A stretch of 64,000 bases of DNA from Haematobia irritans (taxonomy: Eukaryota > Arthropoda > Insecta > Diptera > Muscidae): assembly GCF_050003625.1 (NCBI RefSeq), contig NC_134398.1, positions 68,332,891 to 68,396,890 of the forward strand. Direction: 5' to 3'. This document shows positions 46,795-58,403 of the stretch, piece after piece. Numbering within the stretch: position 1 is the first letter of the stretch; every line of letters begins with the position of its first letter. Under the pieces are notes generated by a model. That model did no database searches. It saw only the letters and a program-made list of their open reading frames with translations, and was not told the origin of the DNA. Position numbers and translations under genes: made by a program.

Positions 46795-47130
46795 CCAGCG
46801 CCTCTAAAATGGGATTTCGTGATAAAGACTCCTTGTTCCAACAAGCAAACACCTCAAACACACGGCCTGGGATGTGAAAATATGGCTCCTTCACAACACT
46901 AAATATCTCAAAACGCAACCACAAAGCCCAGGTAGCAACCCCATTGAAAACTAGGATCTCATTTGGAACCGTGGATCGGACAAAACCAAATTTCATCTTG
47001 GACAGCCCTTAAAAAAAGTGTTACAAGAAGAATGGGGCAAAATCTCTCAAGAAACGTGTCGATGCCAAGACGACTGGAAGCCATTTGCGCTAACAAAGGG
47101 TACTATTCCAAATACTAAGTGGACCAAAAT
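46795..47130 (+). pseudogene. Tc1-like transposase C-terminal remnant
   Basis: Pieces in order: NPIENLGSHLEP-like near 46935-46970 with stops, SSWTALKKVLQEEWGKI near 46995-47045, QETCRCQDDWKPFALTKG near 47050-47100. This is the usual Tc1 C-terminal order (P-N-P-I-E-N, L-EEW, KG). GAATATTTTTGTGAGTCACTG at 47338-47358 looks like the matching right TIR. Confidence 0.7.
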
Positions 47131-47497
47131 AATGTCTCATACAATGTGATTACTGATACGACGAATACTTTTGTGAGCTTTTTTTGTAGTTTTTTGATTT
47201 AATGATTAAAAATAATACAATAAAATTAATTTCACGATTTTTGTTTACGTTTTGCTGGTTTGTATATCCATGGAAACATTTTAATAAAACTTTTTCATAT
47301 AAATGTTAAGCGGTTTGCGATTTCAAGATATAAAAAAGAATATTTTTGTGAGTCACTGTATATGTTTTGTTTTTGTTTTTTGTATGACTTGTTTTATGGT
47401 CTAAAACAGCAAGAAATCCCTTTCTCAACTAAATATACAAATAAACTTGCGATATTTGTTTGTGGCTGGTGGTGGTGATGTTTTTCTCTGCCTACAA

Positions 47498-47897
47498 TTA
47501 TTGGTATTTCGTTCCAAAGAAAAACTTATAAACCAAGGTGGCTATTAAACCCAAGACAAAAGGCATCAGCCATGACTTCATTACGATTCCTCGTTCTTTT
47601 GCTCAGTATTCCATGTGGGTTCGGATTTTTCTGGAACATTTGTACGCTCTTCAGCAACTAGTTAACCGATTTTGTATTGTTGCATCATTTCACATATGAA
47701 CTGTGACCAACTTCTTCGAAATTTTCTGTAGCATCTTTACCAGCTTGTTCGATCAAGACTTCTTCACCACCAGGATGCTCATTGAGAAAAGGGGTCACGT
47801 CATACACGTTGTTGTGGATTATGAACCAATTCTTTTCTTTTGTAATATTTTTGGCAACTTCGGCGTGGGTAAATTATTTTACATTTTGCGATGACAT
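47498..47897 (-). pseudogene. cytochrome b5 processed pseudogene
   Basis: Intronless minus-strand copy spanning the whole protein. It begins ATG 47897 (MSSQNVK, then a TAA) and continues [40 protein letters not shown] (HPGG heme-ligand motif), [17 protein letters not shown] (second heme His). A small deletion and frame slip follow, then VAEERTNVPEKSEPTWNTEQ, another stop, and the C-terminal tail anchor SWLMPFVLGLIATLVYKFFFG, ending at 47498. Cytochrome b5 is a tail-anchored ER electron carrier for desaturases and P450s. The lack of introns with full length and several disruptions indicates an old retrocopy. No clear poly(A) tract or target duplication remains. Confidence 0.88.
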
Positions 47898-48378
47898 GGT
47901 GTTTAATTTAATAATTTGTGGTATTAAGTTGAATTATATTTCCTGTATATTCTCTCCCTCTTGTGATGGCTGGCCGATGTCTGTAATTCTACGTTAACTA
48001 GGCTTTTGTGATTTTGATGCAATTGGCATATCCATTTCTATACCACACATGCTTGTGGTATTAGCCACTTGTAAATCCACCACTTGAGCAAATTCCCATA
48101 TTTCCACGCGTTTGGTTGATAAACATGACGCACTGAATCTGTTTCCACGCACGTAGCAGTTGCCAGCAGTCATTTGTTTTTGAAAGGCAAGCAGCAAATC
48201 CTTTAAAATTAATAATCACTCTTTCGTTTTTGGTACACTTATTTCTATAAATTGATTATTAAATGTATACCCCCTATTTTTATTTGTAAACAATAACTTT
48301 GATTTTGACATTTGACGACCAAGTGTTGCCAATCAAAATCGAAATTTAAACTGAAATTTTTTTTGCGTTTTATTTTAG

Positions 48379-48412
48379 CACTGGTTATCAGTGCAAAAAG
48401 AAAACAGCCCTA
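48379..48412 (-). repeat. AGGGCTGTTTTCTTTTTGCA terminus
   Basis: Reverse complement of 41920-41943. The outer flanks of the two do not share a duplication, so they are probably ends of separate MITE copies rather than of one 6.5-kb element. Confidence 0.5.
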
Positions 48413-48763
48413 ATGTACCACATGTCGTTAAAGCTGTTGCCGAATGTGGTAAGACACCAGGAGTAGAGCGGCTGGCGTTTTATTCTTAACAATTATTAGT
48501 GTCCAGTGCTGTGTGAGGTTTGATTGCAAAACAATTTAAAAACTGGTAGAAAAAGCTTTTCAAAACAATTATCATGAATGCGTGTGTGTAAGCAATCTAA
48601 TCAGCTGCTGCGTATACATATGTAATAATTTTTTGACGTTTGGCGATGTTGGCAATTAAATTTCGGAGAAATAAACGCGAATAGTTCCAAAATGGCTGTT
48701 TTCTTCCTTCGAAATCTATTGTCAACACTCTCAGTTTTCAACGCGAAAGAATGGTTAGGGGAA

Positions 48764-50107
48764 CCCAATAAACACAAACGTTTGAAAAATGCTAAATTTC
48801 AACAATTTTTCAAACATTTTTTCAAAGGATTAGGGTAATATTCAAGTTGAGAAATTGTTGAGAAAATCGCGTTCTCAACAAAAAACAGACATTACCCTCA
48901 ACAGTGAAATTCAACACATTAGCAATAATATCTCAAGTGTTATCCTCAAATTGAAATGCATCGCTACTCACTTCAAATTGAAAGTCAAAGCAAAAATTCT
49001 ATGAATTTTGTCTAATTTATTCATTTTCATCAAAATAAAATATATAATAATACACTACACTACATAATACACTACAATACCAATTGATAAACATATTATT
49101 AAACATATCAACAAATAAGAACAAAAAAAAACAACAAAACTTTAAATATCTTAAACATTATTAGTAAACACTTTTGCATTGATAATTCGTTTCCCTTCCT
49201 TTTGGTGTCATAAAACGGCATTAAAATTTATTAACATGCGGGCAATTTGAAATTAGGAACGTACTGGACCGCGTGTTAGAATTGATTTCCAGCAGAACGA
49301 ATTCAAAAAATATCCATTTTAAACTGATAATAGCATATGAATTAAACTGACGATGTGATGCACATTTTCATCCAGAAGTTGTTGATTTCAACAATTTGTT
49401 GTTTTTAACAATTTTAATTGGTTGCATTTGTAATATTTCTCGAAACTTTTTCTTGTCGATAAGCCACTCATTTTTCATTGGTCAGCTTCTTAATGTTTGC
49501 AAGAATGTTGCATCCAAAGATTTTAGTTTTCTGCAAAGAGATTTAAATTTAGTGACTTCTCTAAAGTGTTGATTTAATTTTTCATATTGACGTACCAATT
49601 ATTATAAACTATTTAAAGCAGTTCCAGTTAATTGTCCACCATTTTTTCATCGGTCAGCGTTTTAATGTTTTCAAGAACGTAGAATCCATAATTTTAGTTT
49701 TCTGCAAAGAGATATACATTTAGTGACTTCCTTAAAGTTTTATTTCATTTATTATTTTCACTTAGGTATTTTTATAAACTATTTGGTTATTTGTCTAAAA
49801 TTTTCCATTTTTTTTTTATTTCTTGCAATTGACCACGAACTTCGTTGCACAAATAAGTATTGAAAACCACATGGTTTTTTCGTTGCATTTTAGGGTAGTG
49901 TTTTGTCAAAGTTTTCTCATATTATCTTCAACACCTTTTCAAAGATTTCGTCAACAGTTTGGCAAATTGGAAGTAATTCGCAAACAATTTGAAGATGTAT
50001 TGAAGATGAGCTATTTCAAGTCAAGTTGAATTTATGTTGAAAATTATATTTACCCTCAAACTGAAAAGTTGTTGCATTTGAAAAACGCTCATCTTGTGTT
50101 TATTGGG
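48764..50107. mobile_element. CCCAATAAACACAA-ended TIR element
   Basis: Left end CCCAATAAACACAAACG, right end CTTGTGTTTATTGGG; subterminal TTGAAAAA(T/C)GC is mirrored. The interior is rich in CAACAATTT/GTTGAAA motifs and contains a tandem-like duplication around 49455-49570 and 49640-49765 (CATTTTTCATTGGTCAGC vs CCATTTTTTCATCGGTCAGC). No gene. Confidence 0.65.
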
Positions 50108-50149
50108 AAGTTCTTTTCGAGTCAACAAACGTAGTACCCACCCTTAGAC

Positions 50150-50520
50150 GTTTGTTTGGCAAGCAATAAAGAAAAAAACTACATCCAAAAAATTTTGTTA
50201 CTCATAATAGCAAAAATGTTTGCTAAAACAGCAGTTTTTGTTTGCTGAAAAAGGGACAGCAGTAGCATGTAGTTGTTTCAGCAAACATTCGTTAGTTGAA
50301 ACAGCAAACATTTTTACAGCTAAAGTAGCAAACAAATGCTGCTGAATTAGCAAACGTGTTTGCCAAAAGTTTTTGAGAAACATCGCTGCTATAGTAGCAA
50401 ACTGCATTAGTTGAAATAGCTAACATTTTTGCTGCTATAATAACTACAAATGTTTGTTGTCCCAGCAACACAATTTGTCGTTTTTTAACGATATGTTGAA
50501 ATGAAACCCGTAAACCATTT
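50150..50520. repeat. degenerate TAGCAAAC/GTTTGCT motif block
   Basis: CAGCAAACA, TAGCAAAC and TTTGCTG motifs recur on both strands about a dozen times at irregular spacing. Probably a decayed MITE. Frames here are motif artefacts. Confidence 0.5.
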
Positions 50521-50522
50521 AA

Positions 50523-50953
50523 AGGCCGGTACTCTGTTCGGTTTTCGCGTTGAAACTCCATACAAAACCAAAAAATGCGAAAAATTTGCGAAATTTTTTC
50601 CATTTGTGATACTTTGTTTTTTCGTGTTGAAAAACTGACGTTTATAGCACGGCGCCATTTGCAATGTGAATTAAGAAATAATTTATTTATTAAAAACTAT
50701 TTGTGCGGGTTTATAAATCAAACACGGACCATATTTTTGTTCCGAAACTATACAAAGGATCAACGGAATAGCAGATCAATTGCCCAACGAAAAATAAAAT
50801 GTTATTTTGTAAAAACAAGCAACACCACCAACTTAATCCAATATCGCTCCCTGTAAAATAGCGCTCCAAGCTACCTAAAAAAACGCCGCTTTCTATGTGC
50901 GAAATAATAGTTTCGATAAAAATTTTTCGCAAGAATGAACATAGTACCGGCCT
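50523..50953 (+). mobile_element. Harbinger-like MITE family 1, copy 2
   Basis: 431 bp, flanked by TAA at 50520-50522 and 50954-50956. Starts AGGCCGGTACTCTGTTCGG, ends ATAGTACCGGCCT. Nearly identical to 41095-41528 with a few indels. Confidence 0.9.
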
Positions 50954-50956
50954 TAA

Positions 50957-51470
50957 TACTTTAACTTCTACATTTATTAAGTGTGTGAAATAAATTTAAT
51001 TCCATCAAAGTATTGAAAGTCGAGTTGGATTGTTGTCTAGTATTTATTTTCGTTTGTTTTTCTTCTTTGGCCTTATACACGCGGATAAAACATAACAATG
51101 TTAAGACAATCTGTAATGAAAAGTAAAAAAAAAAACAATTAGTAATTACACTAGTTTACACTAAAATTTACATTTGATGAGAGTTTGCTTTTTATGTGTT
51201 TTCATGTCCTGAATTCGAAAAAGTGGTTATATTTTTATAAGGATATCTCAGAAACATGCCATAACAAAAATTTTATTTTGTAAACTATTTTTATTTATAG
51301 GAATTATATTGAACGATGTCATCAAATCAAATTGATTCATACTAAAAGCATACATTATTCTCTTAAGGCCGTGGCATTATTTCGCTAAAATAGCAACGTT
51401 TTAATGTTATCCTGGTTTTAATACTAACATTTAAGGTGAACTTTTCCAATTATGATAGATTCGGGTACAG
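50957..51470. other. non-coding stretch, nothing recognised
   Basis: No domain-bearing frame or repeat recognised. Confidence 0.4.
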
Positions 51471-51740
51471 TTTAGGTTAGCTATAGTGGCAGCCCGTTAT
51501 TTCAGGTTCCCTTTGACTATTTAGTCCATTATGATACAGTAGTGTTGAACTTCTTGTCACTGAGTGCCACCCGATTCCATGCAGGAAGCTCAAAAACAAG
51601 GAATCTCCTTTTTATAGCCGAGCCTGAACATGATTTATCATTGCGATGAAAATTTTAGAATGCCTTTGAAACACTCAGAAAGGTCACCATCATTACAGAG
51701 GGAGTAATTCACCAATCCACCGTTGCAAAACTTTATGGTG
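51471..51740 (-). mobile_element. tRNA-derived SINE, 3' half (split by the LTR element)
   Basis: Minus-strand SINE tail and body, matching 28323-28575 in order (GGCAGCCCG..., TTTTTATAGCCGAG, TCACCATCATTACAGAG, CAAAACTTTATGGTG). It stops at the GGTG that is repeated at 57620. The head half follows the LTR element. Confidence 0.85.
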
Positions 51741-53743
51741 TGTCATGTGCGCACACTAGTTTGATTGGTAATACTATGGAGGCCAGCGCCATCTACCGGT
51801 TGCATGAGGAAATAGGCAGAGGGAGAGAGGATAGATGACAGTATAAATTCTCTGTGCAATTATGACAGGCAGATGATTGGTTTCAATGGTGTTTTGGAAA
51901 TTGGGAAGAAAAATGGCTGGGAAAGCTTGGGATGATGGCGAATGGAGCGTCAATAATGGAGGTTTTGAGGATTGAAGCGTCAGATGTTTCTGGTTTTGGA
52001 CGCGAGCGAGTGAGGTTGATGGTTGAAAGAAAGTGCGGTTGTTTTTTTTTTGAAGTTGTGAAAGTCTGCCGAATGTACCCAAAAGTCGTGTAAATAAAAA
52101 CACAAGACAATCGAAACAAATATAAACAAATGTTTATCTTTATTATTGGCAAATGAAACTGTTTATTGTGCTAAATATTGGCAAGATTCGATGCTACTGT
52201 GAAATAGACCTAATGCTAAACTTATACATTGAAGAAGAAAAGTTAAAATAGACTTAAAACTAAACTTAAAAGCTAAAAGAAAAGTACAATACAATTTAAA
52301 AATTAAAAGAAAAGTGAACAAACTTAAAAGCTAATCTTAAATGCTAAATTATAAGTAACCTGTAACGAAAGGAAACAAGAAGAAGGAGAACTTTAATAAA
52401 AGGAAAAGGCAAATAGACTATAATAAAAAGAAATAAATTGTAAAATATAAAAAAGACAACCTGAAAAAAAGAAAGAAAGACATTTTAAATAAAATGGAAA
52501 ACCATCAATCGAAGCCATTGCTATACTCACCGAACGTCCACATCCATTCGACACTACATTTGCGGCCCCAAGCATTCCCGGCAGACAGGATTCCTATGAC
52601 CCTGATGACCCATTTCCATCCATTGCTAGGTGTTGGTATCAATTCATCGTTGTCATCATCTTCAGTTGGGTGTAATTGCGTTGCGCTGGTCATCCTACAG
52701 CGCCCAGGTATCGTGCTACTTTCGTTTTCGTAGTCTTACAATACTTGGACGTTGACGGACGGACAGACTGAGACTTTTTCGCTTCTGTAAATAAAAATTG
52801 TTTAAATATTAATAAGTGTAGTGGCACTTTTTCACTAGTTTGCTGTAGGGTATTAAGGGGGATAGTCATTAACATTTGGGTTTTGTAAATAGTGTCAGAT
52901 TTGGACAATAGTGTTAGGCTGAGCTCACCCTAGGACTCTATTTTAAACTGCGTGGACAAAGAGAGTGTGTCCCCCATATATATGTCTAATGTGTTCCCCA
53001 TAAGACTCTAGGCCGGACAGTGATTCCTTGTAAACAAAAACTACATCTGAAAAGAAGAAAAATACAAATTTTTATTAACAGAAAATTACTTGACGTTACA
53101 CTATACTTACCTTACCTTGACGGACGGACGGAAAAGACAGGAAACGAAAAGGAGGAAGACGGTTTCATCAGTTATTCCTGGAAAATAAAAGAAAAACAAT
53201 AATAAGTAATAGAATTTTTATATATTTTGTTTTTGGGTTTTGTTTTAAATAGAAAATATTGTTAGAGTTAGTTTCAATAAAACCTTAAAACTTTTATAAC
53301 GTTATGAATTGAAATATTGGCGTGTAAAAATGAATTTAAATATGGAGGAATAAGGGAGTTTAAAAGGGGAAGGTAAAAGGTGATTTGAAGAACAGGTGAG
53401 TAGCATTTGGGGTGTCCCGAGTTGATGGGCCACGGTTGGGGAGGGTCAGGCCCATGGTTGGGGAGGGTCAGGCCACGGCATGCCTTGGAAAACCGGCATG
53501 CCGGCAAGCCAATATGGGTGGTAAGTTCTGTGGATGTTAATTTTTGTGATACGTACTTGTTGGTCTTTGTGCTGTCCTCCAAAGCTGGTTGAATGTTTTG
53601 TTTTTTTGTCAGCTGCCAGAGGACTGAGTTGCCAATGAACCGCGCCCCATAGACTGAGCCAAAAGCCGGCAACACCGATCAGCAACCAGCGTACGGCAAC
53701 TCGGTTCCTCCCTCCAGATGGCAGTAGCCTCCGGGCTGTGACA
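51741..53743 (+). repeat. 5' LTR (about 2003 bp)
   Basis: TGTCA...TGACA ends. The last 607 bp (53137-53743) are repeated at 57025-57619. It contains TGACGGACGGACAG/TGACGGACGGACGG motifs (52750, 53118) and a local direct duplication GGTTGGGGAGGGTCAGGCC at 53433-53473. The frames inside are not genes. Confidence 0.85.
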
Positions 53744-53747
53744 AAAA

Positions 53748-53768
53748 TGGCGCCCGCAACATGGGGCC
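53748..53768 (+). other. primer-binding site, tRNA-Lys type
   Basis: TGGCGCCCGCAACATGGGGC, four bases after the LTR end. It resembles the complement of an animal tRNA-Lys 3' end (TGGCGCCCAACGTGGGG). This fixes the 5' LTR border independently of the SINE comparison. Confidence 0.85.
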
Positions 53769-56458
53769 TGAGAAATCAGGTTTACCACTACATGTTTTTG
53801 ACCACAACAATTTCCGATCTTGTCTCGTGTGTTCTTTTGTGTAGGTCCCGATGTTTAGTCGGATTAAAGAGTCCGAAATCGCGTGTCCATAAACGGATAT
53901 ATGAAGTCTGGGTGGGAACAAATGTGGTCAGGTGTTCGTCGATTCCAAAAGGGGAGCGTAAGTCACGACGCAGAATGGTTTCCGACTAAGTTGTCGTTTG
54001 CGACGTTTCCTGGGAAAAGAAAATACCATCATTAACAATAGTAATAGTTTCAATAGTCCAAATTGTGTTCACTTACCTGTCCGTCCGTGTACTTTTAGCT
54101 TTACATATGCCAACCAAAAAGAGTCGTGGATGAAATTCGTGTTTTATGTTTCTCCATTGTCCTTTTGGTTTTTGTTTATTAGGGGGTAACACAATACCGG
54201 TTTTTCATTTTTAAGTTCCAGCAGTACGTATCTGTAAAAATTTGTGTTTGAGAGAAAATTTGTGTTATTTTTGGAGTTATGTGAATTTTCTTGTTATTAA
54301 TCCACCCTATTGGTTTGCAGTTACTCACCTGTTTGAAAAATCACCTTTGAAAGCCTTTTCCTGATTTTGAATGATATTGTTAGCAAGAGTGTCTGAAAAA
54401 AAAAGAACAGAATTTTTAGTATAGCATTTTAAGTGAATTTTACTTATCTGGGTTTTTGAAATTTCGAGTTGAAGTGTGTGTGCGTCCTGAAAGGGAAACA
54501 TATTGATTTAGATTGCGATTAATATTATTTTTTTTATATAAATTTTTATTCAAAATTTTAAAATTTACTTTTTCGTTAAAATTTTTTTTATTTGAATTTA
54601 GTATATTTAGATTTCGAATTTTAATTTTCTTTATTATTATTTTAAATATTAATTTCTTTTAAGTTAATTTTAAGATTCAAAGATATTAATTTATTTAATC
54701 ACAATTTATTATATATTTTTTTGAGATTTTATAGATTTTTTTTCCTTTAAAGTTTATAATTTAATTGTTCATTAATTTTATATTAGATTTTAAAATTTTA
54801 ATTTTTGTTTTTTTTTTGTTAGCAATTACTTGGTTTTCGATTTATTATTCAAAGTTTTTATTAATTTCTTTCCATTTTTACATTTTTATTTATTGCATTA
54901 CATTTTTATCCATTTCATTTTAAATTAAATCTTGGGTTTTTTAATTTAGTTTTCCATTTATTAGAAATAGTTTCTATTGGGTAAAAATTTAAATCTAGGT
55001 TTTTAATAATTATTTTATTTTTTTTTTTTTTGATTTTCATTTTATTCATTTCAATTTTTATTTCATATCATTTTTATTTATTTCATCTCATTTTATTAAG
55101 TATTTATCCGTTTCATTTTTATTCAATTCATTCCATTTTGATTAATTGCATTTTATTTTTAGTTATCTCACTCCATTTTGTTATCCATTTCATTCCATTT
55201 TTAAATTTAAATAAAGCTTAGCTAGTTTTGAAAGGTTTACATTAATTATTGTCATTTTTTTAGTAGCTATTTATTTATTTATTTATTTTTTGGATTTTTT
55301 TTAACTATTATTGTTTTTATTAGGATTAAATTTTTTTTTAATTTAATTTTTGTTATAGATTTAATTTGTTTCTGGTTTTCATAAATTGCTATTATTATAT
55401 TTTTTAGTTTAGTTTTTGTTACATATCACTTTAAAATTTTTTATTCTTGATATTTTATTCAATTACTTTGTAGGTATTAAATTTTAATTTTTTTTGAATT
55501 ATTTTTTTTATTTTTGGTTTACATTTTTAATTAAATCTGAATTACAAATAATCTTTGATATTTTTATTCACATTTTTTATTCTTGATTTGCAAATACTAT
55601 TTTCAGTGCTTTACTTATTTGTTTTTTTTTTTTTTAATTTTTAATTAAAAGTTTTAAATTCTAAGATTTAAATTACAATTCTTTTTTTATTTATTTTGCA
55701 TGTTACTTTATTTTGTTATTATTATCTGTTTAATTATTTTATTAGGTATTAAGTTTTTTTTCAAATTTTGATGAGTTTTCGATTGTTTATATTGGTTTAT
55801 ATTTGTTTTGCTTTGATAGAATTATTGAGTGTTTGAAATTTGAAGTTTGGTTGGTTTACTAGTGGTAGTTAAATTCTTTTAATTAAATTTTTATAATTAT
55901 TATACAGTTCATTGTTTTATTAGGTTAATCATTTTTTTTAGATTTTAGGCTATTTTTATTGAATTCGATTTTTTGTTTTAAATTTTTCATTTATTTATTT
56001 TGTTAGGTAATAGATTCTTATAGTATATAGTTTTTATTCTGCCATTCTTATCGATTTTTAGTTTGAGTTAACACAGTTTTTACTTTGAATTTTCATAAAT
56101 TATTAATTTTTATCTTTACTAAGTTTTAATATTTTTTGTTTGTTGTGTTTTAAATTTTTTCAGTAAATCTTTTTATCATTTATAAATTGAGGGATTAATT
56201 TGTAGTTATTTATTTTGTTTATATTATTTTTTGTTTGTTTTGAATTTTGGGTTATTACATTGATTTTTTTATTTTTTTTAATATTTTAACGTATAGTTAT
56301 CACTTTTAATTTTGATTTTTTTTGAGGTTATCAGTTTTAATTTTGCTTACATTTAGATTGAAGTTTAGTTGAGGGAATTGTACATGTACCTAAAAGAAAA
56401 AAAATATTAGTTTAGGAATATAATTTGTAAAATAGTAATTTACCTTTTTTTATTAGCT
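53769..56458 (+). other. long T-rich leader of the LTR element
   Basis: 2.7 kb between the primer site and the gag start. From about 54500 to 56450 the plus strand is dominated by T runs and TTTATT/CATTTTTAT words. No domain-bearing frame. It is part of the element because it lies between its LTR and gag. Confidence 0.7.
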
Positions 56459-57024
56459 ATGGTTAGTACTAGGGCAGCAAGTTATGATCAGCCGCTATCA
56501 GTTCCTAACTGCTCAGCCATGCCATCCACCACTACAACTACGACACTAACCACGACGACAACAAATGCTGGACTTGTGTTTACCCAGGCTATGAGTGGGG
56601 CCATAACAACGAGTACATCGACCACATCTAGTCCAGCACAATCAGTCGATGCTACAGTGATGTCGGGAATCAACAGCACTCCAAATACTCCAAATTTTAA
56701 TAGTGAGACCGCAATTAATATTCAAAGGGAAAGGCGGGAGAACAGAAATTTGGAGGCAGGTGCTCAGAGGCCCGCAGACCCGAACGCCGATACTCAACTG
56801 CATACGGTAATTAACTCCGCCATTGGTTTAGGACAAGCTGAACTTATAAGAGTGTTGGATGAAAAGTTAAGGCAGCTGGTACCACAGCTTGTACAGCAAA
56901 GTTTAGTTGGTATTACGAATGCCCCAAATACAGTCGTGCAAAACCAGGCAAATTCATTGCCACAGAATCCACCACTTCAAAATTTGCTAGCACAAGAAGT
57001 TCCACCAGTCACCACAAGGAACAC
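56459..57024 (+). pseudogene. gag N-terminal region, truncated
   Basis: About 189 codons from ATG 56459. Thr-rich low-complexity start, then an amphipathic segment (TVINSAIGLGQAELIRVLDE, LRQLVPQLVQQSL) and a Pro/Asn/Gln-rich linker. At 57025 the frame runs directly into 3' LTR sequence. The capsid core, nucleocapsid and pol are missing. Assignment as gag rests on position after the primer site and on general composition. Confidence 0.65.
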
Positions 57025-57619
57025 ACAGGAAACGAAAAGGGAGGAATACAGTTTCATCATTTATTCCTGGAATATAAAAAACAATAATTAGTAATAGATT
57101 TTTTATATATTTTGTTTTTGGATTTTGTTTAATTTGAATATTGTTAGAATTAGTTTCGATAAACCAAAGGCTTTTTATAACGTGATGAATGGAAATATTG
57201 GCGTATGAAAATTAATTGAAATATGGAAGCCTAGAGAAGTTTAAAAGGAAAAAGTAAAAGGTGATTTGAAAAAAAAAAAACAGGTGAGTAACATTTGGGG
57301 TGTCCCGAGTTGATGGGCCACGGGGACACCATGGTTGGGGAGGGTCAGGCCACGGCATGCCTTGGAAAACCGGCATGCCGGCAAGCCAATATGGGTGGTA
57401 AGTTGTGTGGATATTAATTTTTGTGATACGTACTTGTTGGTCTTTGTGCTGTCCTCCAAAGCTGGTTGAATGTTTTGTTTTTTGTCAGCTGCCAGAGGAC
57501 TGAGTTGCCAATGAACCGCGCCCCATAGACTGAGCCAAAAGCCGGCAACACCGATCAGCAACCAGCGTACGGCAACTCGGTTCCTCCCTCCAGATGGCAG
57601 TAGCCTCCGTGCTGTGACA
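57025..57619 (+). repeat. 3' LTR, 5'-truncated
   Basis: 595 bp matching 53137-53743 with scattered differences and small indels (for example one copy of the GGTTGGGGAGGGTCAGG duplication instead of two). Ends GCTGTGACA. Confidence 0.88.
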
Positions 57620-57696
57620 GGTGTTTGGTCGAAACTAGGATTGAATCCATAACCGTTTGTCTGCACAGCGGGTATGAACAATTGTACGACGGTTGC
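57620..57696 (-). mobile_element. tRNA-derived SINE, head half (split)
   Basis: GGTGTTTGGTCGAAACTAGG then GATTGAATCCATAACC (B-box region) and CAATTGTACGACGG (A-box end), in register with the SINE half ending at 51740. Substitutions are many, so the SINE is old. Confidence 0.82.
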
Positions 57697-58403
57697 TCCC
57701 ATATATCAATGTATAATAGTCATTTTCCAAACTGAAAATGATTAAAACAAATTATTAAAAACAAAAGTACTTTAAAAAGAATACAATATTATACAATACA
57801 ATACTTACCAAATATAATAAAAAAATTGGAAAATATATTCCAAAACACAAAATAATTTTTACATTTTCCCGGCTTGTCTCGTGTTTTCGTTTAAAAGTGA
57901 TGCTTTGACGGCATTGGCGTTTGACATATCGACGTTGGCATTTGTCAAAACCAACAATAGGTCTGTTCGCGTATTTTTCTAGCAATAATTATCCAATAAA
58001 AACTAGCAAGAGAGTAAAGGTGGCAGAGATTTTATTTTTTTAATGGAAACATAGCTGCGCTGCTCCTTTGTATTCGCGATTCAATAACATATGGAGGAGT
58101 TAAAAATAATTTTTGCTGTCACAGAATCCGGCCTTTCATCGGAAAATCATCTTGACAATTGAGGCTCATTTCCACCTCAGCGTATATGTCCAAATGCAAA
58201 ATTATTTTATATGAGGGTCCTCTATTCTCAATGAACAACTGTTTATTTTGGTTAGTGGCCTTGTTACTTGATTTTTTCACAAATGAACTTGTTTTATGGT
58301 TGGAGCTGGTTGGTGTTGAACTGGATAACCGTAACTTTTAACAGTTACGTGTCACACAAGCAACTCTTTTGCAGGAAACGTTTTGCAAGCTGGGTAATCA
58401 TAA
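57697..58403. other. non-coding stretch, nothing recognised
   Basis: No domain-bearing frame. A GTAACTTTTAACAGTTAC palindrome lies at 58330-58347. Confidence 0.4.

Larger units (their letters stand above)
51741..57619 (+). mobile_element. LTR retrotransposon with 2.0-kb LTRs, internally deleted
   Basis: Boundaries come from the split SINE and GGTG on both sides (51737-51740, 57620-57623). It starts TGTCATGTGCGC and ends GCTGTGACA. Layout: 5' LTR 51741-53743, primer-binding site 53748, leader to 56458, gag N-terminal part 56459-57024, then the last 595 bp of the 3' LTR. Pol, the rest of gag and the 5' about 1.4 kb of the 3' LTR are deleted. Long LTRs with a tRNA-Lys-type primer site resemble the Ulysses/Osvaldo branch of Ty3/gypsy (inference). 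Confidence 0.85.

Noticed and set aside
41920..48412. One 6.5-kb transposon with AGGGCTGTTTTCTTTTTGC ends
   Set aside because: The outer flanks share no duplication and the interior is a mosaic of unrelated elements; two separate MITE ends are more likely.
51774..53921. Several 60-133-codon frames
   Set aside because: They lie in the LTR, recur in the 3' LTR copy where present, and show no domain.
56488..56679. Minus-strand Val-rich frame
   Set aside because: Antisense of the Thr-rich gag start.
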